DNA from: Promicromonospora citrea
GTDB taxonomy: Bacteria; Actinomycetota; Actinomycetes; Actinomycetales; Cellulomonadaceae
Reading direction: 5' to 3'
Assembly: GCF_013004695.1 (NCBI RefSeq)
Contig: NZ_JABEMG010000007.1
Span: 1 to 64,000 of the forward strand
Length of the DNA stretch: 64,000 bases
Within the stretch, counting starts at the first letter, position 1. Each line of letters opens with the position of its first letter. The notes beneath the pieces are model-generated. The model saw only the letters and a program-made list of their open reading frames with translations, had not been told where the DNA came from and did no database searches. The position numbers and the translations under genes are program-made. Shown piece by piece: positions 34,391 through 44,045 of the stretch.

Positions 34391-36110
34391 CGCGCCCCTC
34401 CCGGCGTCGGGCGGTGCGGCCGGAGCGGCGCCGCGTGGGCTGCTGGAGGCTCGCGAGGGTCAGCCGCGCGAGGCGTTCGGCGTGCCGGTCGGCGGCGGTG
34501 CCGTGCAGCACGAGCCACTGTCGCTCGACGTCGTCGGGCGGCGCGGTGCGGCGGGAGACCAACCAGGTCACGAGGGCGGCGAGGGGCGCGGCGACGAGCG
34601 TCGGGGTCATCAGCGTCTCGCCGAGCCCGGGTCCCACCGGCAGGGCGCCGAGCACGAACATGCTCACCGAGACGAGCCCGCCGACGGTCATGCCCGCGGT
34701 GGCGCCCGCCGCCGTCGTCCCGCGCCACCAGATCGCGAGGACGAAGACGGGGGTCAGCGCGGAGCCCGCGATCGCGAACGCCCACGTCACCATCGCGGCG
34801 ACGATGGACGGCACCGCCGGGGTGAGCTCACGCGGCTCCATGGCGATGGCCAGCGCACCCGCGGCGACGGCCACGAACGCGGTGCTCGCCCGGCCGGCCC
34901 ACACCGCCTGGGTCTCGGTGGCGCGGGGGTTGATGTGCCGCTCGTACACGTCGTGGCCCCAGGACGCCGCCGCCGCGAGCAGGAGGCCCGCGATCGTCGA
35001 CATCACCGCGACCAGCGCGCCCGCCGCGACGACGGCGAGCCCCGAGTCCCCGCCGTAGATCCGCCCCAGGACGGGCAGGGCGTGCTCGGGGACGAGCAGC
35101 ACGCCGTCGACCGTCAGTTCCTCGAGCCACGGGTGGTCGTCGACGGCGGCGGCGATCTGCTGCCGCGCGGCCGTGCCGAGCATGACGGCCAGCGCGTAGA
35201 ACAGGCCGGCCAGGCCGATCACCCACACCGTCGTCATGCGGGCCGCCGTGCCCGTCGGGCTGGTGAAGTAGCGGTTCATCACGTGCGGCAGCCCCGCGGT
35301 GCCGAGCACGAGCGTGAGGATGAGGGCGAACTGGGCCAGCGGGCCGTAGGCGGCGCCGGGCTGACCGAACAGGGCGGGTGCGCCGGGGTCGATCTGGTTG
35401 TCCTCGGGCCGCAGGTACCACCCGGCGTCGCCCGGCGCGGGGTTGGCCAGCGGCTCGGCGGACAGCTCGGCGACGGCGGAGGAGTAGTGGAAGCCCGAGC
35501 CCGCCACGGCGACGGCGAGCCAGACCAGCGCGCCGAGCAGCAGGAGGAACTGGATCGCCTGCGTCCAGGTGGTGCCGCGCATCCCGCCGAACGCGACGAG
35601 GCCCGCCACGACGGCCGTCGACAGCACGACGCCCGTCTCGTAGGCGGACAGGCCGGGCAGCCCGCGCCCGACCAGGAGCTGCCAGGTGATGCCGCTGCCG
35701 ACGGCCTGGGGGATGAGGTAGGAGAGGATGACGATCTGCACCACGCCGACGGCGACCAGCCGCACCCGTTCCGACGCGAGCCGGCGGCCGAGGAAGTCCG
35801 GGATCGAGAACTCGCCGAACCGGCGCAGGGGCGCCGCCACGAAGAGCAGCACGGGCACGAACCCCGCGGCGAACCCGACGGCGTACCAGACGCCGTCGAG
35901 CCCCGAGACGTAGACGGCGGCCGCGACGCCGAGGAACGACGCGGCGGAGAAGTAGTCCCCGCAGATGGCCAGGGCGTTCGTCGCGACGCCGACCCGCTGC
36001 CCGGCCAGGTAGAAGTCCACGGTCGAGGAGCCGCGCGGACGCACGACGAGCGTCATCAGCGCGACGAGGGCGATGAGGGCGGCCAGCGTGCCCGCGCTGG
36101 TGACGGTCAC
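34377..36110 (-). CDS. Sodium:solute symporter (acetate/carboxylate type) 1
   Basis: 577 residues, about 13 transmembrane helices. SSS family signatures include VDFYLAGQRVGVATNALAICGDYFSAASFLG near the N-terminus, GGMRGTTWTQAIQF and GTAGLPHVMNRYFT, the last typical of the ActP/MctC monocarboxylate branch. The C-terminus has a long basic cytoplasmic tail (PTRRRSGRTARRREGR). It starts on a GTG that overlaps the stop of the DUF485 gene (GTGA) and overlaps the kinase gene by 14 bp at its end. Substrate is probably acetate, pyruvate or propionate with Na+ or H+. Confidence 0.9.
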   Translation of the reverse strand: MTVTSAGTLAALIALVALMTLVVRPRGSSTVDFYLAGQRVGVATNALAICGDYFSAASFLGVAAAVYVSGLDGVWYAVGFAAGFVPVLLFVAAPLRRFGEFSIPDFLGRRLASERVRLVAVGVVQIVILSYLIPQAVGSGITWQLLVGRGLPGLSAYETGVVLSTAVVAGLVAFGGMRGTTWTQAIQFLLLLGALVWLAVAVAGSGFHYSSAVAELSAEPLANPAPGDAGWYLRPEDNQIDPGAPALFGQPGAAYGPLAQFALILTLVLGTAGLPHVMNRYFTSPTGTAARMTTVWVIGLAGLFYALAVMLGTAARQQIAAAVDDHPWLEELTVDGVLLVPEHALPVLGRIYGGDSGLAVVAAGALVAVMSTIAGLLLAAAASWGHDVYERHINPRATETQAVWAGRASTAFVAVAAGALAIAMEPRELTPAVPSIVAAMVTWAFAIAGSALTPVFVLAIWWRGTTAAGATAGMTVGGLVSVSMFVLGALPVGPGLGETLMTPTLVAAPLAALVTWLVSRRTAPPDDVERQWLVLHGTAADRHAERLARLTLASLQQPTRRRSGRTARRREGRDAHG

Positions 36111-36445
36111 GGGCGGTCCTCCTCCGGGGGGAAGCCGTCGGCGTCGTCGACGTGCCTGCCCCCGAGCATGCGTGCCTCGACCGCGGAGGAGAGCGACGCG
36201 GCGGCCAGGCCGATGACGAGGAAGAACGCGTAGAGCCCGAACGCGGCCATGGCGAAGCCCGGGCTCATGCCGCCGGCGAGCCGGCCGTCCGACCACCAGC
36301 CGAGGGTGAGGGACAGGGCGGGCACGCCCATGAGGGCGGCGAGGAAGAGGACGACGTGGGTGATCGCGACGCGGCGCAGGGTGCGGAACGCCGCGTCGAC
36401 CTCGGCCGGGGTGTCGTGCTCGTCGACCCCGTCGTCGAACTCCAT
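36107..36445 (-). CDS. DUF485-type small symporter partner 1
   Basis: 112 residues. Acidic N-terminus, a cytoplasmic helix (EVDAAFRTLRRVAITH), two transmembrane helices, and a Glu/Asp tail: the DUF485 pattern of proteins encoded immediately upstream of acetate/carboxylate symporters. First gene of the symporter-LytS-LytTR operon. TACCCT (complement of 36452-36457) lies six bases before its ATG, so the operon promoter is inside the gap after the upstream gene and the mRNA is leaderless. Confidence 0.82.
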   Translation of the reverse strand: MEFDDGVDEHDTPAEVDAAFRTLRRVAITHVVLFLAALMGVPALSLTLGWWSDGRLAGGMSPGFAMAAFGLYAFFLVIGLAAASLSSAVEARMLGGRHVDDADGFPPEEDRP

Positions 36446-36458
36446 GTCAGGAGGGTAG

Positions 36459-36890
36459 TCAGGGCCGTCGTTCCGCGGCGTGGCGCAGGCGCCACGCCGT
36501 GCGCAGCAGGATCACCGCGCCGCCGAGGATCATGACCAGCCCCATGCCGGGCCACGCCGTGGGGAAGGCCCCCGCGACCACGGTGAGCTGGACGACCTGG
36601 GCGAGGTAGATGCCGCCCGCGACGACGGCAGGGAGCGCGACGACGAGGCAGTGCACGATCGCGACGCGCCGGAACGGCAGGACCGCCCCGGCGAACGCGA
36701 GAGGGGCAGCGGCCATGGTGGCCCAGCCGAGGTAGCTCGCGTGGCCGGGGATGTCGCCCAGCGGCGTGCTGATCCACGGCAGGACCGACCCGACGAACAC
36801 GCAGAGCCCGCCGACGATCATCGCCAGGCTGCCGGGGTGCGTGACACGGCGGCGCACGGCGGTGCCGGAGGTGCTCGACGTCGAGGCCAT
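36459..36890 (-). CDS. Hypothetical four-helix membrane protein
   Basis: 143 residues, four predicted transmembrane helices after a short polar N-terminus; loops are small and the C-terminus is basic (RTAWRLRHAAERRP). No family recognised. The start at 36890 is supported by TACGAT (complement of 36897-36902) six bases upstream; an in-frame extension to 36935 lacks support. It ends 13 bp before the start of the DUF485 gene on the same strand, so the two may be partly co-transcribed. Confidence 0.7.
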   Translation of the reverse strand: MASTSSTSGTAVRRRVTHPGSLAMIVGGLCVFVGSVLPWISTPLGDIPGHASYLGWATMAAAPLAFAGAVLPFRRVAIVHCLVVALPAVVAGGIYLAQVVQLTVVAGAFPTAWPGMGLVMILGGAVILLRTAWRLRHAAERRP

Positions 36891-36967
36891 GGGCCGATCG
36901 TAGGGCCGGCGCGGCCCGCGGGGGAGGGCTCTCACCTCCCCGTCCTGACGGACGGCCGGGCCCGCCC

Positions 36968-37047
36968 CGCGAACGGTCGGAACGCCACCGCGAGCGGTCG
37001 GGTGAAGTTGGCGGACTCCGCTCGCCGCCCCGATCGACCGCTCGCGG
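36968..37047. promoter_or_regulatory. Triple CGCGARCGGTCG motif upstream of DUF4212 symporter operon
   Basis: CGCGAACGGTCGG at 36968-36980 and CGCGAGCGGTCGG at 36989-37001 are direct copies exactly 21 bp (two helical turns) apart. A third, inverted copy CGACCGCTCGCG is at 37035-37046, and with the second it forms a 13-bp-arm inverted repeat with a 34-bp spacer. Such phasing suggests cooperative binding of a regulator. The rest of the 316-bp gap (36891-37205) between the divergent genes contains no ORF I can support. Confidence 0.5.
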
Positions 37048-37123
37048 GGTCGCGTCCGCCGTCCGCCCGGTCGGGCCTTGCGCCACCAGGCCCGCTGCCC
37101 GTTTCCTCGGCCTCAGGGGGCAT

Positions 37124-37141
37124 CTGTGACCCGCACCACAG
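37124..37141. promoter_or_regulatory. CRP/GlxR-like site upstream of DUF4212 symporter operon
   Basis: CTGTG-N8-CACAG, i.e. TGTGACCCGCACCACA at 37125-37140, with TGTG-N8-CACA exactly as in CRP-family operators. It lies about 65 bp before the ATG of the DUF4212 gene, a usual position for activation or repression. Confidence 0.55.
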
Positions 37142-37205
37142 AGCGGCCCGGCGCGTGCTGGGGCTCCCGCCGGGCCGCACCACGACACGCAAAGGAGCGT
37201 CGAAC

Positions 37206-37556
37206 ATGGCCGACACCCACGAGGGCCCGGGGGGCGCCGCGCCGCCGCCGGACGACGGCGCCGTACCGGCCGCCGGCCGGGACAACGGCTGGCGCACGGA
37301 GTACTGGAAGAAGAACCTGCGCCTCATGGTGGCGCTGCTCGTCGTCTGGTTCGTGGTCTCGTTCGGCGCGGGCATCCTCTTCGTCGAGCAGCTCAACCAG
37401 ATCGTGATCGCCGGCTTCCCGCTGGGGTTCTGGTTCGCGCAGCAGGGGTCGATCTACACGTTCATCGTGCTGATCCTCATCTACGCCCTGCGCATGGACC
37501 GGCTTGACGACGAGTACGGCGTCAGCGAGCGCAACGAGGACGGGAGCCGCGCATGA
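37206..37556 (+). CDS. DUF4212-type small symporter subunit
   Basis: 116 residues. Polar, Pro/Gly-rich N-terminus, then WRTEYWKKNLRLMVALLVVWFVVSFGAGILFVEQLNQI and a second helix with GFPLGFWFAQQGSIYTFIVLILIYALRMDRLDDEYG. These are the DUF4212 hallmarks; members are encoded directly before VC_2705-type sodium symporters and are thought to be an auxiliary subunit. AAAGGAG (about 37191-37197) precedes the ATG. ATGA overlap with the symporter gene. CRP-like and repeated-motif sites lie upstream. Confidence 0.92.
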   Translation: MADTHEGPGGAAPPPDDGAVPAAGRDNGWRTEYWKKNLRLMVALLVVWFVVSFGAGILFVEQLNQIVIAGFPLGFWFAQQGSIYTFIVLILIYALRMDRLDDEYGVSERNEDGSRA

Positions 37557-39223
37557 GCGACATCCAGACCTGGGCGCTGATCTTCGTCGCGGCGTCCTTC
37601 GCGCTGTACATCGTCATCGCCTGGCGCAGCCGGGTCCGCGAGACGAAGGGCTTCTTCGTCGCCGAGCAGAACATCCCCGCCGTCGCGAACGGCGCGGCCG
37701 TCGCGGCGGACTGGATGTCGGCGGCGTCCTTCATCTCGATGGCGGGCCTCATCGCCTTCCTCGGGTCGGACGGCTCCATCTACCTCATGGGCTGGACGGG
37801 TGGCTACGTGCTGCTCGCGCTCCTGCTCGCGCCGTACCTGCGCAAGTGGGGCAAGTTCACGGTCCCGGAGTTCGTGGGCGACCGGTTCTCCGAGACGGTG
37901 CGCTCGGTGTCCGCCGTCGTGGCCATCATCGTGTCCTTCACCTACGTGGTGGGGCAGATGTCCGGCGGCGGCATCGTGTTCTCCCGGTTCCTGCAGGTGG
38001 AGCAGGCGTGGGGCGTCGCCATCGCCGCGGCGGTCATCTTCGCCTACGCCGTGTTCGGCGGCATGAAGGGCATCACCTGGACCCAGGTGGCCCAGTACAC
38101 GGTGCTCATCGTCGCCTACCTCATCCCGGCCTGGGCCGTGGCCCAGACGATGACCGGGTTCCCGGTACCCCAGATCACGTTCGGCGAGATCCTGGCCGAG
38201 CTCAACCGGATCGGCGCCGAGTTCGGCCTGCCCGTCTACACCGAGGCGTTCACGGCGCGACCCCAGATCGACGTGTTCCTCGTGACGATGTCGCTCATGA
38301 TCGGCACCGCCGGCCTGCCGCACGTGATCATCCGGTTCTACACGACCAAGACGGTCCGCGGGGCGCGCTACTCGGCCCTGTGGGCGCTGATCTTCATCGG
38401 CCTGCTGTACACGACGGCTCCCGCCGTGGGCGCGTTCACCAAGCTGAACCTGCTCTCCGGCGTGCAGGGCGCCGCGGTGGACGCCCTCCCGTCCTGGGTG
38501 CAGAACTGGATGGCGACCGGGCTGGTCACGGTCGGTGACGGGGTGCAGACGATCAGCACGATCAGCAACAACCCGGAGTCGGGCGCCGACCTGATCATCA
38601 ACAACGACATCCTGGTGCTGGCCAGCCCGGAGATCGCGGGGCTGCCGGCTCCGATCATCGGCCTGGTCGCGGCGGGCGGCCTCGCGGCGGCCATGTCGAC
38701 GGCGGCGGGCCTGCTGCTCGTCATCTCGTCGTCGGCGTCGCACGACCTGTACTTCCGGTACGTGGACCACCACGCGTCGGAGTCGCGCCGTCTGCTCGTG
38801 AGCCGCATCGCGATGGGCCTGGCCGTCCTGGTCGCCATCTACTTCGGCATCAACCCGCCGGCGTTCGTGGCCCAGGTGGTCGCCTTCGCCTTCGGGCTCG
38901 CCGCGTCGACCTTCTTCCCGATCCTGCTGCTGGGCATCTTCTGGAAGCGGGCCAACGCGGCAGGCGCGGTGTCCGGCATGCTCGCGGGCCTCGTGTTCAC
39001 GGCGACGTACATGATCTACACCCTGCCGGTGTTCGGCACCGCGGCGAACGACCACGTCCTCGGCATCAGCCCCGAGGGCATCGGCACCATCGGCGCCGTC
39101 GTGAACCTCGTCGTCACCGTCGTCGTGTCGCTGCTGACCAGACCACCCGCCCACGAGGTGCAGGAGATGGTGGAGAACATCCGGTACCCCGCGGAACGCA
39201 GGACGGAGGTGACCCCCGCCTGA
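37553..39223 (+). CDS. Sodium:solute symporter, VC_2705 family (symporter 2)
   Basis: 556 residues, about 13 transmembrane helices. Motifs: KGFFVAEQNIPAVANGAAVAADWMSAASFISMAG at the N-terminal sodium/substrate region, VVGQMSGGGIVFSRFLQV, GGMKGITWTQVAQY and GTAGLPHVIIRFYTTKTV. The VC_2705 subgroup is always paired with a DUF4212 protein, as here. Likely substrates are short-chain carboxylates such as acetate or lactate, but the group is poorly characterised. The start overlaps the DUF4212 stop. It ends near 39.2 kb, convergent with a small membrane-protein gene. Confidence 0.92.
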   Translation: MSDIQTWALIFVAASFALYIVIAWRSRVRETKGFFVAEQNIPAVANGAAVAADWMSAASFISMAGLIAFLGSDGSIYLMGWTGGYVLLALLLAPYLRKWGKFTVPEFVGDRFSETVRSVSAVVAIIVSFTYVVGQMSGGGIVFSRFLQVEQAWGVAIAAAVIFAYAVFGGMKGITWTQVAQYTVLIVAYLIPAWAVAQTMTGFPVPQITFGEILAELNRIGAEFGLPVYTEAFTARPQIDVFLVTMSLMIGTAGLPHVIIRFYTTKTVRGARYSALWALIFIGLLYTTAPAVGAFTKLNLLSGVQGAAVDALPSWVQNWMATGLVTVGDGVQTISTISNNPESGADLIINNDILVLASPEIAGLPAPIIGLVAAGGLAAAMSTAAGLLLVISSSASHDLYFRYVDHHASESRRLLVSRIAMGLAVLVAIYFGINPPAFVAQVVAFAFGLAASTFFPILLLGIFWKRANAAGAVSGMLAGLVFTATYMIYTLPVFGTAANDHVLGISPEGIGTIGAVVNLVVTVVVSLLTRPPAHEVQEMVENIRYPAERRTEVTPA

Positions 39224-39309
39224 CCAGCTCGCCGTGGGCACGCGGCGCACCCGCCCCTGGGTGAACCCCCGCCGCGTGCCCGCGGCGTCGTCGTGCCGGA
39301 CGTGGTGTG

Positions 39310-39615
39310 TCAGAAGCGGCCGGTGAGCAGGACGCCCGTTCCCGACCACACCGCGAGCACGACGGCGGTGGCGGACACCCAGGGCCGCCTGCGGGCCACG
39401 ATCGCCGACACGACGGAGCCCACGAAGGTCACCGCGAGACCCATCCCTGTGGTCGCGACGACGAAGAGGCTGCCGATGACCGCCGCCCACAGCGGGGGGA
39501 ACGGGCCGGTGGTCCACGAGGAGGGCCGCGCCTCGTGGACCGCGGAGGTCTCGGTGGACGCGACCCGATCGGGCACGGCGGACGGATCGGGCGTCGGGGC
39601 ACTGGGACCGGTCAC
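39310..39615 (-). CDS. Hypothetical two-helix membrane protein
   Basis: 101 residues from GTG 39615, preceded on the minus strand by GAAGGCGG. A polar, Ser/Thr/Pro-rich N-terminus of about 40 residues leads into a long hydrophobic hairpin (PPLWAAVIGSLFVVATTG; VTFVGSVVSAIVA) and a second helix near the end (VSATAVVLAVWSGTGVLL). No family recognised. It is convergent with the VC_2705 symporter and divergent from the ABC-F gene. A longer in-frame extension upstream is antisense to ABC-F and unlikely to be real. Confidence 0.6.
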   Translation of the reverse strand: MTGPSAPTPDPSAVPDRVASTETSAVHEARPSSWTTGPFPPLWAAVIGSLFVVATTGMGLAVTFVGSVVSAIVARRRPWVSATAVVLAVWSGTGVLLTGRF

Positions 39616-39766
39616 GGAGCCGCCTTCGGGTGGTGGTGTCCGGACCGATCGGGCCGGCGACGGGACCGTACCGCCGGTGCGCCGGTCCGCACCAGTCCTG
39701 TGTGCCGCGCCGGCTCCTGACCTCGGTCGACGACAAGCCGTCGAGCCCGGCCCGTAGGCTGGGGGG

Positions 39767-41407
<1,641 letters not shown>

Positions 41408-41556
41408 GGCGTTGCGAGCTCAGGGGGTGTGGGACCAGCCTTGATCTGAGCCCGTTGCCCGTGGTCCAGCTCGCCGCTCGACGTGATCTCTCGTGCTGCC
41501 TCGATGATCTCCTGACGATCCAGCGCGACGAGGCTCTCGTCGCGCTCCAGGTGCCG

Positions 41557-41603
41557 GACACCACGAAGGCCGCCTCCCCGGGGGAGGCGGCCTTCGTGGT
41601 GTC
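41557..41603. terminator. Bidirectional terminator between ABC-F and trxA
   Basis: Perfect 23-bp arms at 41557-41579 and 41581-41603, from GACACCACGAAGG to its complement, centred on CCCCGGGG. It sits directly after the thioredoxin stop on the minus strand and about 150 bp after the ABC-F stop. The 150 bp before it (41408-41556) contain nothing I can identify. Confidence 0.85.
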
Positions 41604-41608
41604 GGGCG

Positions 41609-41971
41609 TCAGTTCTTCTGCGCCTCGAGGTCCTTGCGCACCTGGTCCATGTCGAGGCCGCGGACGGCCTCCACGACCTCGGCGAGGCCCTTGGGCGGCA
41701 GGGCGCCGGCCTGGCGGAACACCAGCACGCCCTCGCGGAAGGCCATCAGCGTCGGGATCGAGGTGACCTGCGCGGCGGCGGAGATGCCGGGGTTGGCGTC
41801 GGTGTCCAGCTTGGCGTGGACGATGTCGGTGTTCTCGTCCGACGACTTCTCGAAGACGGGGCCGAACATCTTGCACGGCGGGCACCACGTGGCCCAGAAG
41901 TCCACGAGCACGATGTCGTTGTCGGTGACGGTCTTCTCGAACGTGGCGTCGGTGATCTCGACGGTGGCCAT
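41609..41971 (-). CDS. trxA: Thioredoxin with WCPPC active site
   Basis: 120 residues, single thioredoxin domain without a signal peptide, so cytoplasmic. The redox site is Cys30-Pro-Pro-Cys33 in FWATWCPPCKMF, whereas most general thioredoxins have WCGPC; the conserved cis-Pro is in SIPTLM. The C-terminal helix is slightly extended (MDQVRKDLEAQKN). Start ATG has GAGAGGAACC upstream on the minus strand. It is divergent from the DUF4916 gene. Confidence 0.92.
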   Translation of the reverse strand: MATVEITDATFEKTVTDNDIVLVDFWATWCPPCKMFGPVFEKSSDENTDIVHAKLDTDANPGISAAAQVTSIPTLMAFREGVLVFRQAGALPPKGLAEVVEAVRGLDMDQVRKDLEAQKN

Positions 41972-42128
41972 GTCCTGGTTCCTCTCGTTGAGCGTCTGCT
42001 ACGTGCAGCACTCTTACGCCCTCGGCTATTCCAGGAATGGTCGCGCAGTGACCCGGCAGACAGCCGCAGGCCCGGACTCGTCGGCGCGGGGTAGGGCGCG
42101 CCGGGGCCCGAACTGGTAGAACGGACCC

Positions 42129-42698
42129 GTGACGGACACTGCCGACTACCCTTCGGACGACTTCTACCCCGAGCCCACGCAGCCGTCGGGGTGGCTGACC
42201 GACGAGGACCTCGCCGTCGTACGCGCCCAGCTGCCGCTCGTGTACGTGGACGCCGTGCCGGTCCGCGTCGACGACTCGGGCGACGTGGTCTCGGTCGGCC
42301 TGCTGCTGCGCGTCAACACGCAGGGCGTGATGACGCGGGCGCTCGTCTCGGGCCGCGTGATGTACCACGAGCGGCTGCGCGACGCGCTGCTGCGGCACAT
42401 CGAGAAGGACCTCGGCCCCGTCGCGCTGCCGCAGGTGCCGCCGTCGCCGCAGCCGTTCACCGTCGCCGAGTACTTCCCCACCCCGGGCATCACGGCGTTC
42501 CACGACCCGCGCCAGCACGCCGTGTCCCTCGCGTACGTCGTGCCCGTGACGGGCGACTGCCGTCCGCAGCAGAACGCCCTCGACCTCGCCTGGCTGACGC
42601 CGGAGGAGGCGTGCGCCGACGACGTGCAGGCCGAGATGATGAACGGCCAGGGCATGCTGCTCAAGCAGGCCATGGCCCACGTGGGCCGGCTGCCGTAG
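42129..42698 (+). CDS. DUF4916 (NUDIX-like) protein
   Basis: 189 residues. The sequence follows DUF4916 in length and key blocks: SGWLTDEDLAVVRAQLPLVYVDAVPVR, VGLLLRVNTQGVMTRALVSGRVMYHERLRDALLRHIEKDLGP and FTVAEYFPTPGITAFHDPRQHAVSLAYVVPV. The fold is considered NUDIX-related and the RDALLRHIEKDLG stretch occupies the NUDIX-box position, but the usual REUXEE residues are not intact, so catalysis is uncertain. Start GTG is six bases after TAGAAC (42117-42122). A tRNA-Leu gene follows on the other strand. Confidence 0.85.
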   Translation: MTDTADYPSDDFYPEPTQPSGWLTDEDLAVVRAQLPLVYVDAVPVRVDDSGDVVSVGLLLRVNTQGVMTRALVSGRVMYHERLRDALLRHIEKDLGPVALPQVPPSPQPFTVAEYFPTPGITAFHDPRQHAVSLAYVVPVTGDCRPQQNALDLAWLTPEEACADDVQAEMMNGQGMLLKQAMAHVGRLP

Positions 42699-42716
42699 CA
42701 GCCCGGCCCACAGGGG

Positions 42717-42798
42717 TGCGCGAGGCGGGACTCGAACCCGCACGTCCGAAGACACCAGGACCTAAACCTGGCGCGGCTGCCAGTTACGCCACTCGCGC
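42717..42798 (-). tRNA. tRNA-Leu (anticodon TAG)
   Basis: Acceptor stem GCGCGAG/CTCGCGC, discriminator A at 42717, anticodon loop TTTAGGT between CCAGG and CCTGG giving TAG (reads CUA/CUG), a long class-II variable arm (GTCTTCGGAC), and T-loop GGTTCGAGTCC. CCA is not encoded. It lies between the convergent DUF4916 gene and the end of the acyl-CoA dehydrogenase gene. Confidence 0.96.
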
Positions 42799-42833
42799 GC
42801 GGCGCACAGTCTACGGGTCGACGACGGCCCAGG

Positions 42834-44045
42834 TCAGCGGAACGCCGCGAGACCCGTCAGATGCCTGCCGAGCACGAGCGTGTGCACCTCGTCGGTGCCC
42901 TCGTACGTGCGCACCGACTCGAGGTTGTTCGCGTGCCGCAGGGGCGAGTGGTCGAGCGTCACGCCGTTGCCGCCCAGGATCGTGCGCGCCTGCCGGCACA
43001 CCTCGATCGCCGCGCGCACGTTGTTGAGCTTGCCCGCCGAGATCATGTGGCCCTCCAGGCGTCCGGCGTCCTTGAGGCGGCCCAGGCGCAGCGCCAGGAG
43101 CTGGGCCGTGGTGACCGCCAGCGCCATGTCGGCCAGCTTGGCCTGCGTGAGCTGGAAGCCCGCCACCGGCGTGCCGAACTGCTCGCGCCCCTTCGCGTAG
43201 GCGAGCGCCGCCTCGAACGCGTCCCGCGCCGCGCCCACGGCGCCCCACGCGATGCCGTACCGCGCCTCGTCGAGGCACGCGAACGGCCCGGCCAGGCCCG
43301 GGTGCTCGGGCAGGATCGCGTCGGCGGGCAGGCGGACGCCGTCGAGGGTGACGTCGCACTGCACGGACGCGCGCATCGACAGCTTGGGCTCGATGGGCAC
43401 GGCCGAGAACCCCGGGGTCGACGTCGGGACCACGAACCCGCGCACCCGGTCCCGCTCGGTGCCGTCGTCGCGCGGCTCGCGGACCTTGGCCCAGATGATC
43501 GCGACGTCCGCGATCGACGCGAGGCCGATCCAGCGCTTGGCGCCGTCGAGGACCCACTCGCCGCCGGCGTCGCCCGTCTCACCGCCCGGCTCGAACCGGG
43601 CGCGCGTGGTCATGCTCGCGGGGTCGGAGCCCGCGCCCGGCTCGGTGAGCCCGAAGCAGCCGACGAGCTCGCCCGTGGCCAGGCGCGGCAGCCACTGCCG
43701 CTTCTGCGCCTCGGAGCCGTGCTTGTGGATCGCCGACATCGCGAGCGACCCCTGCACCGAGACGAACGTGCGGATGCCGGAGTCGCCCGCCTCGAGCTCC
43801 TGGGCCGCCAGCCCGTACTCGACGGCGGACCGCCCGGCGCAGCCGTAGCCGTCCAGGTGCATGCCGAGCACGCCGAGCTCGCCCAGCTCGGGGGCGAGCT
43901 CGCGCGGGAAGTGCGCGTCGGCGAACCACTGCGCGATGTTCGGCCGCACACGGCGGTCGACGAACTCGCGCACCCGGTCGCGCGTGGCCAGCTCGGCGTC
44001 GCTCAGCTCGGCGTCGAGGTCGAGCAGGTCGGCGGGCGAGGCCAT
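42834..44045 (-). CDS. Glutaryl-CoA dehydrogenase-like acyl-CoA dehydrogenase
   Basis: 403 residues. FAD-dependent acyl-CoA dehydrogenase. The block FVSVQGSLAMSAIHKHGSEAQKRQWLPRLATGELVGCFGLTEPGAGSDP and the catalytic Glu382 in TYEGTDEVHTLVLGR are typical of the glutaryl-CoA dehydrogenase branch (lysine/tryptophan degradation), where dehydrogenation is coupled to decarboxylation. The Arg needed for glutaryl binding cannot be verified by eye, so a different short-chain substrate is possible. The ATG shares a base with the bcp stop (TGATG), giving an unusual peroxiredoxin-dehydrogenase operon. Confidence 0.88.
   Translation of the reverse strand: MASPADLLDLDAELSDAELATRDRVREFVDRRVRPNIAQWFADAHFPRELAPELGELGVLGMHLDGYGCAGRSAVEYGLAAQELEAGDSGIRTFVSVQGSLAMSAIHKHGSEAQKRQWLPRLATGELVGCFGLTEPGAGSDPASMTTRARFEPGGETGDAGGEWVLDGAKRWIGLASIADVAIIWAKVREPRDDGTERDRVRGFVVPTSTPGFSAVPIEPKLSMRASVQCDVTLDGVRLPADAILPEHPGLAGPFACLDEARYGIAWGAVGAARDAFEAALAYAKGREQFGTPVAGFQLTQAKLADMALAVTTAQLLALRLGRLKDAGRLEGHMISAGKLNNVRAAIEVCRQARTILGGNGVTLDHSPLRHANNLESVRTYEGTDEVHTLVLGRHLTGLAAFR

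Noticed and set aside
41408-41556. Possible transposase or gene remnant after the ABC-F gene
   Set aside because: The short translations show no recognisable domain and no inverted terminal repeats were found; the sequence is left unannotated.
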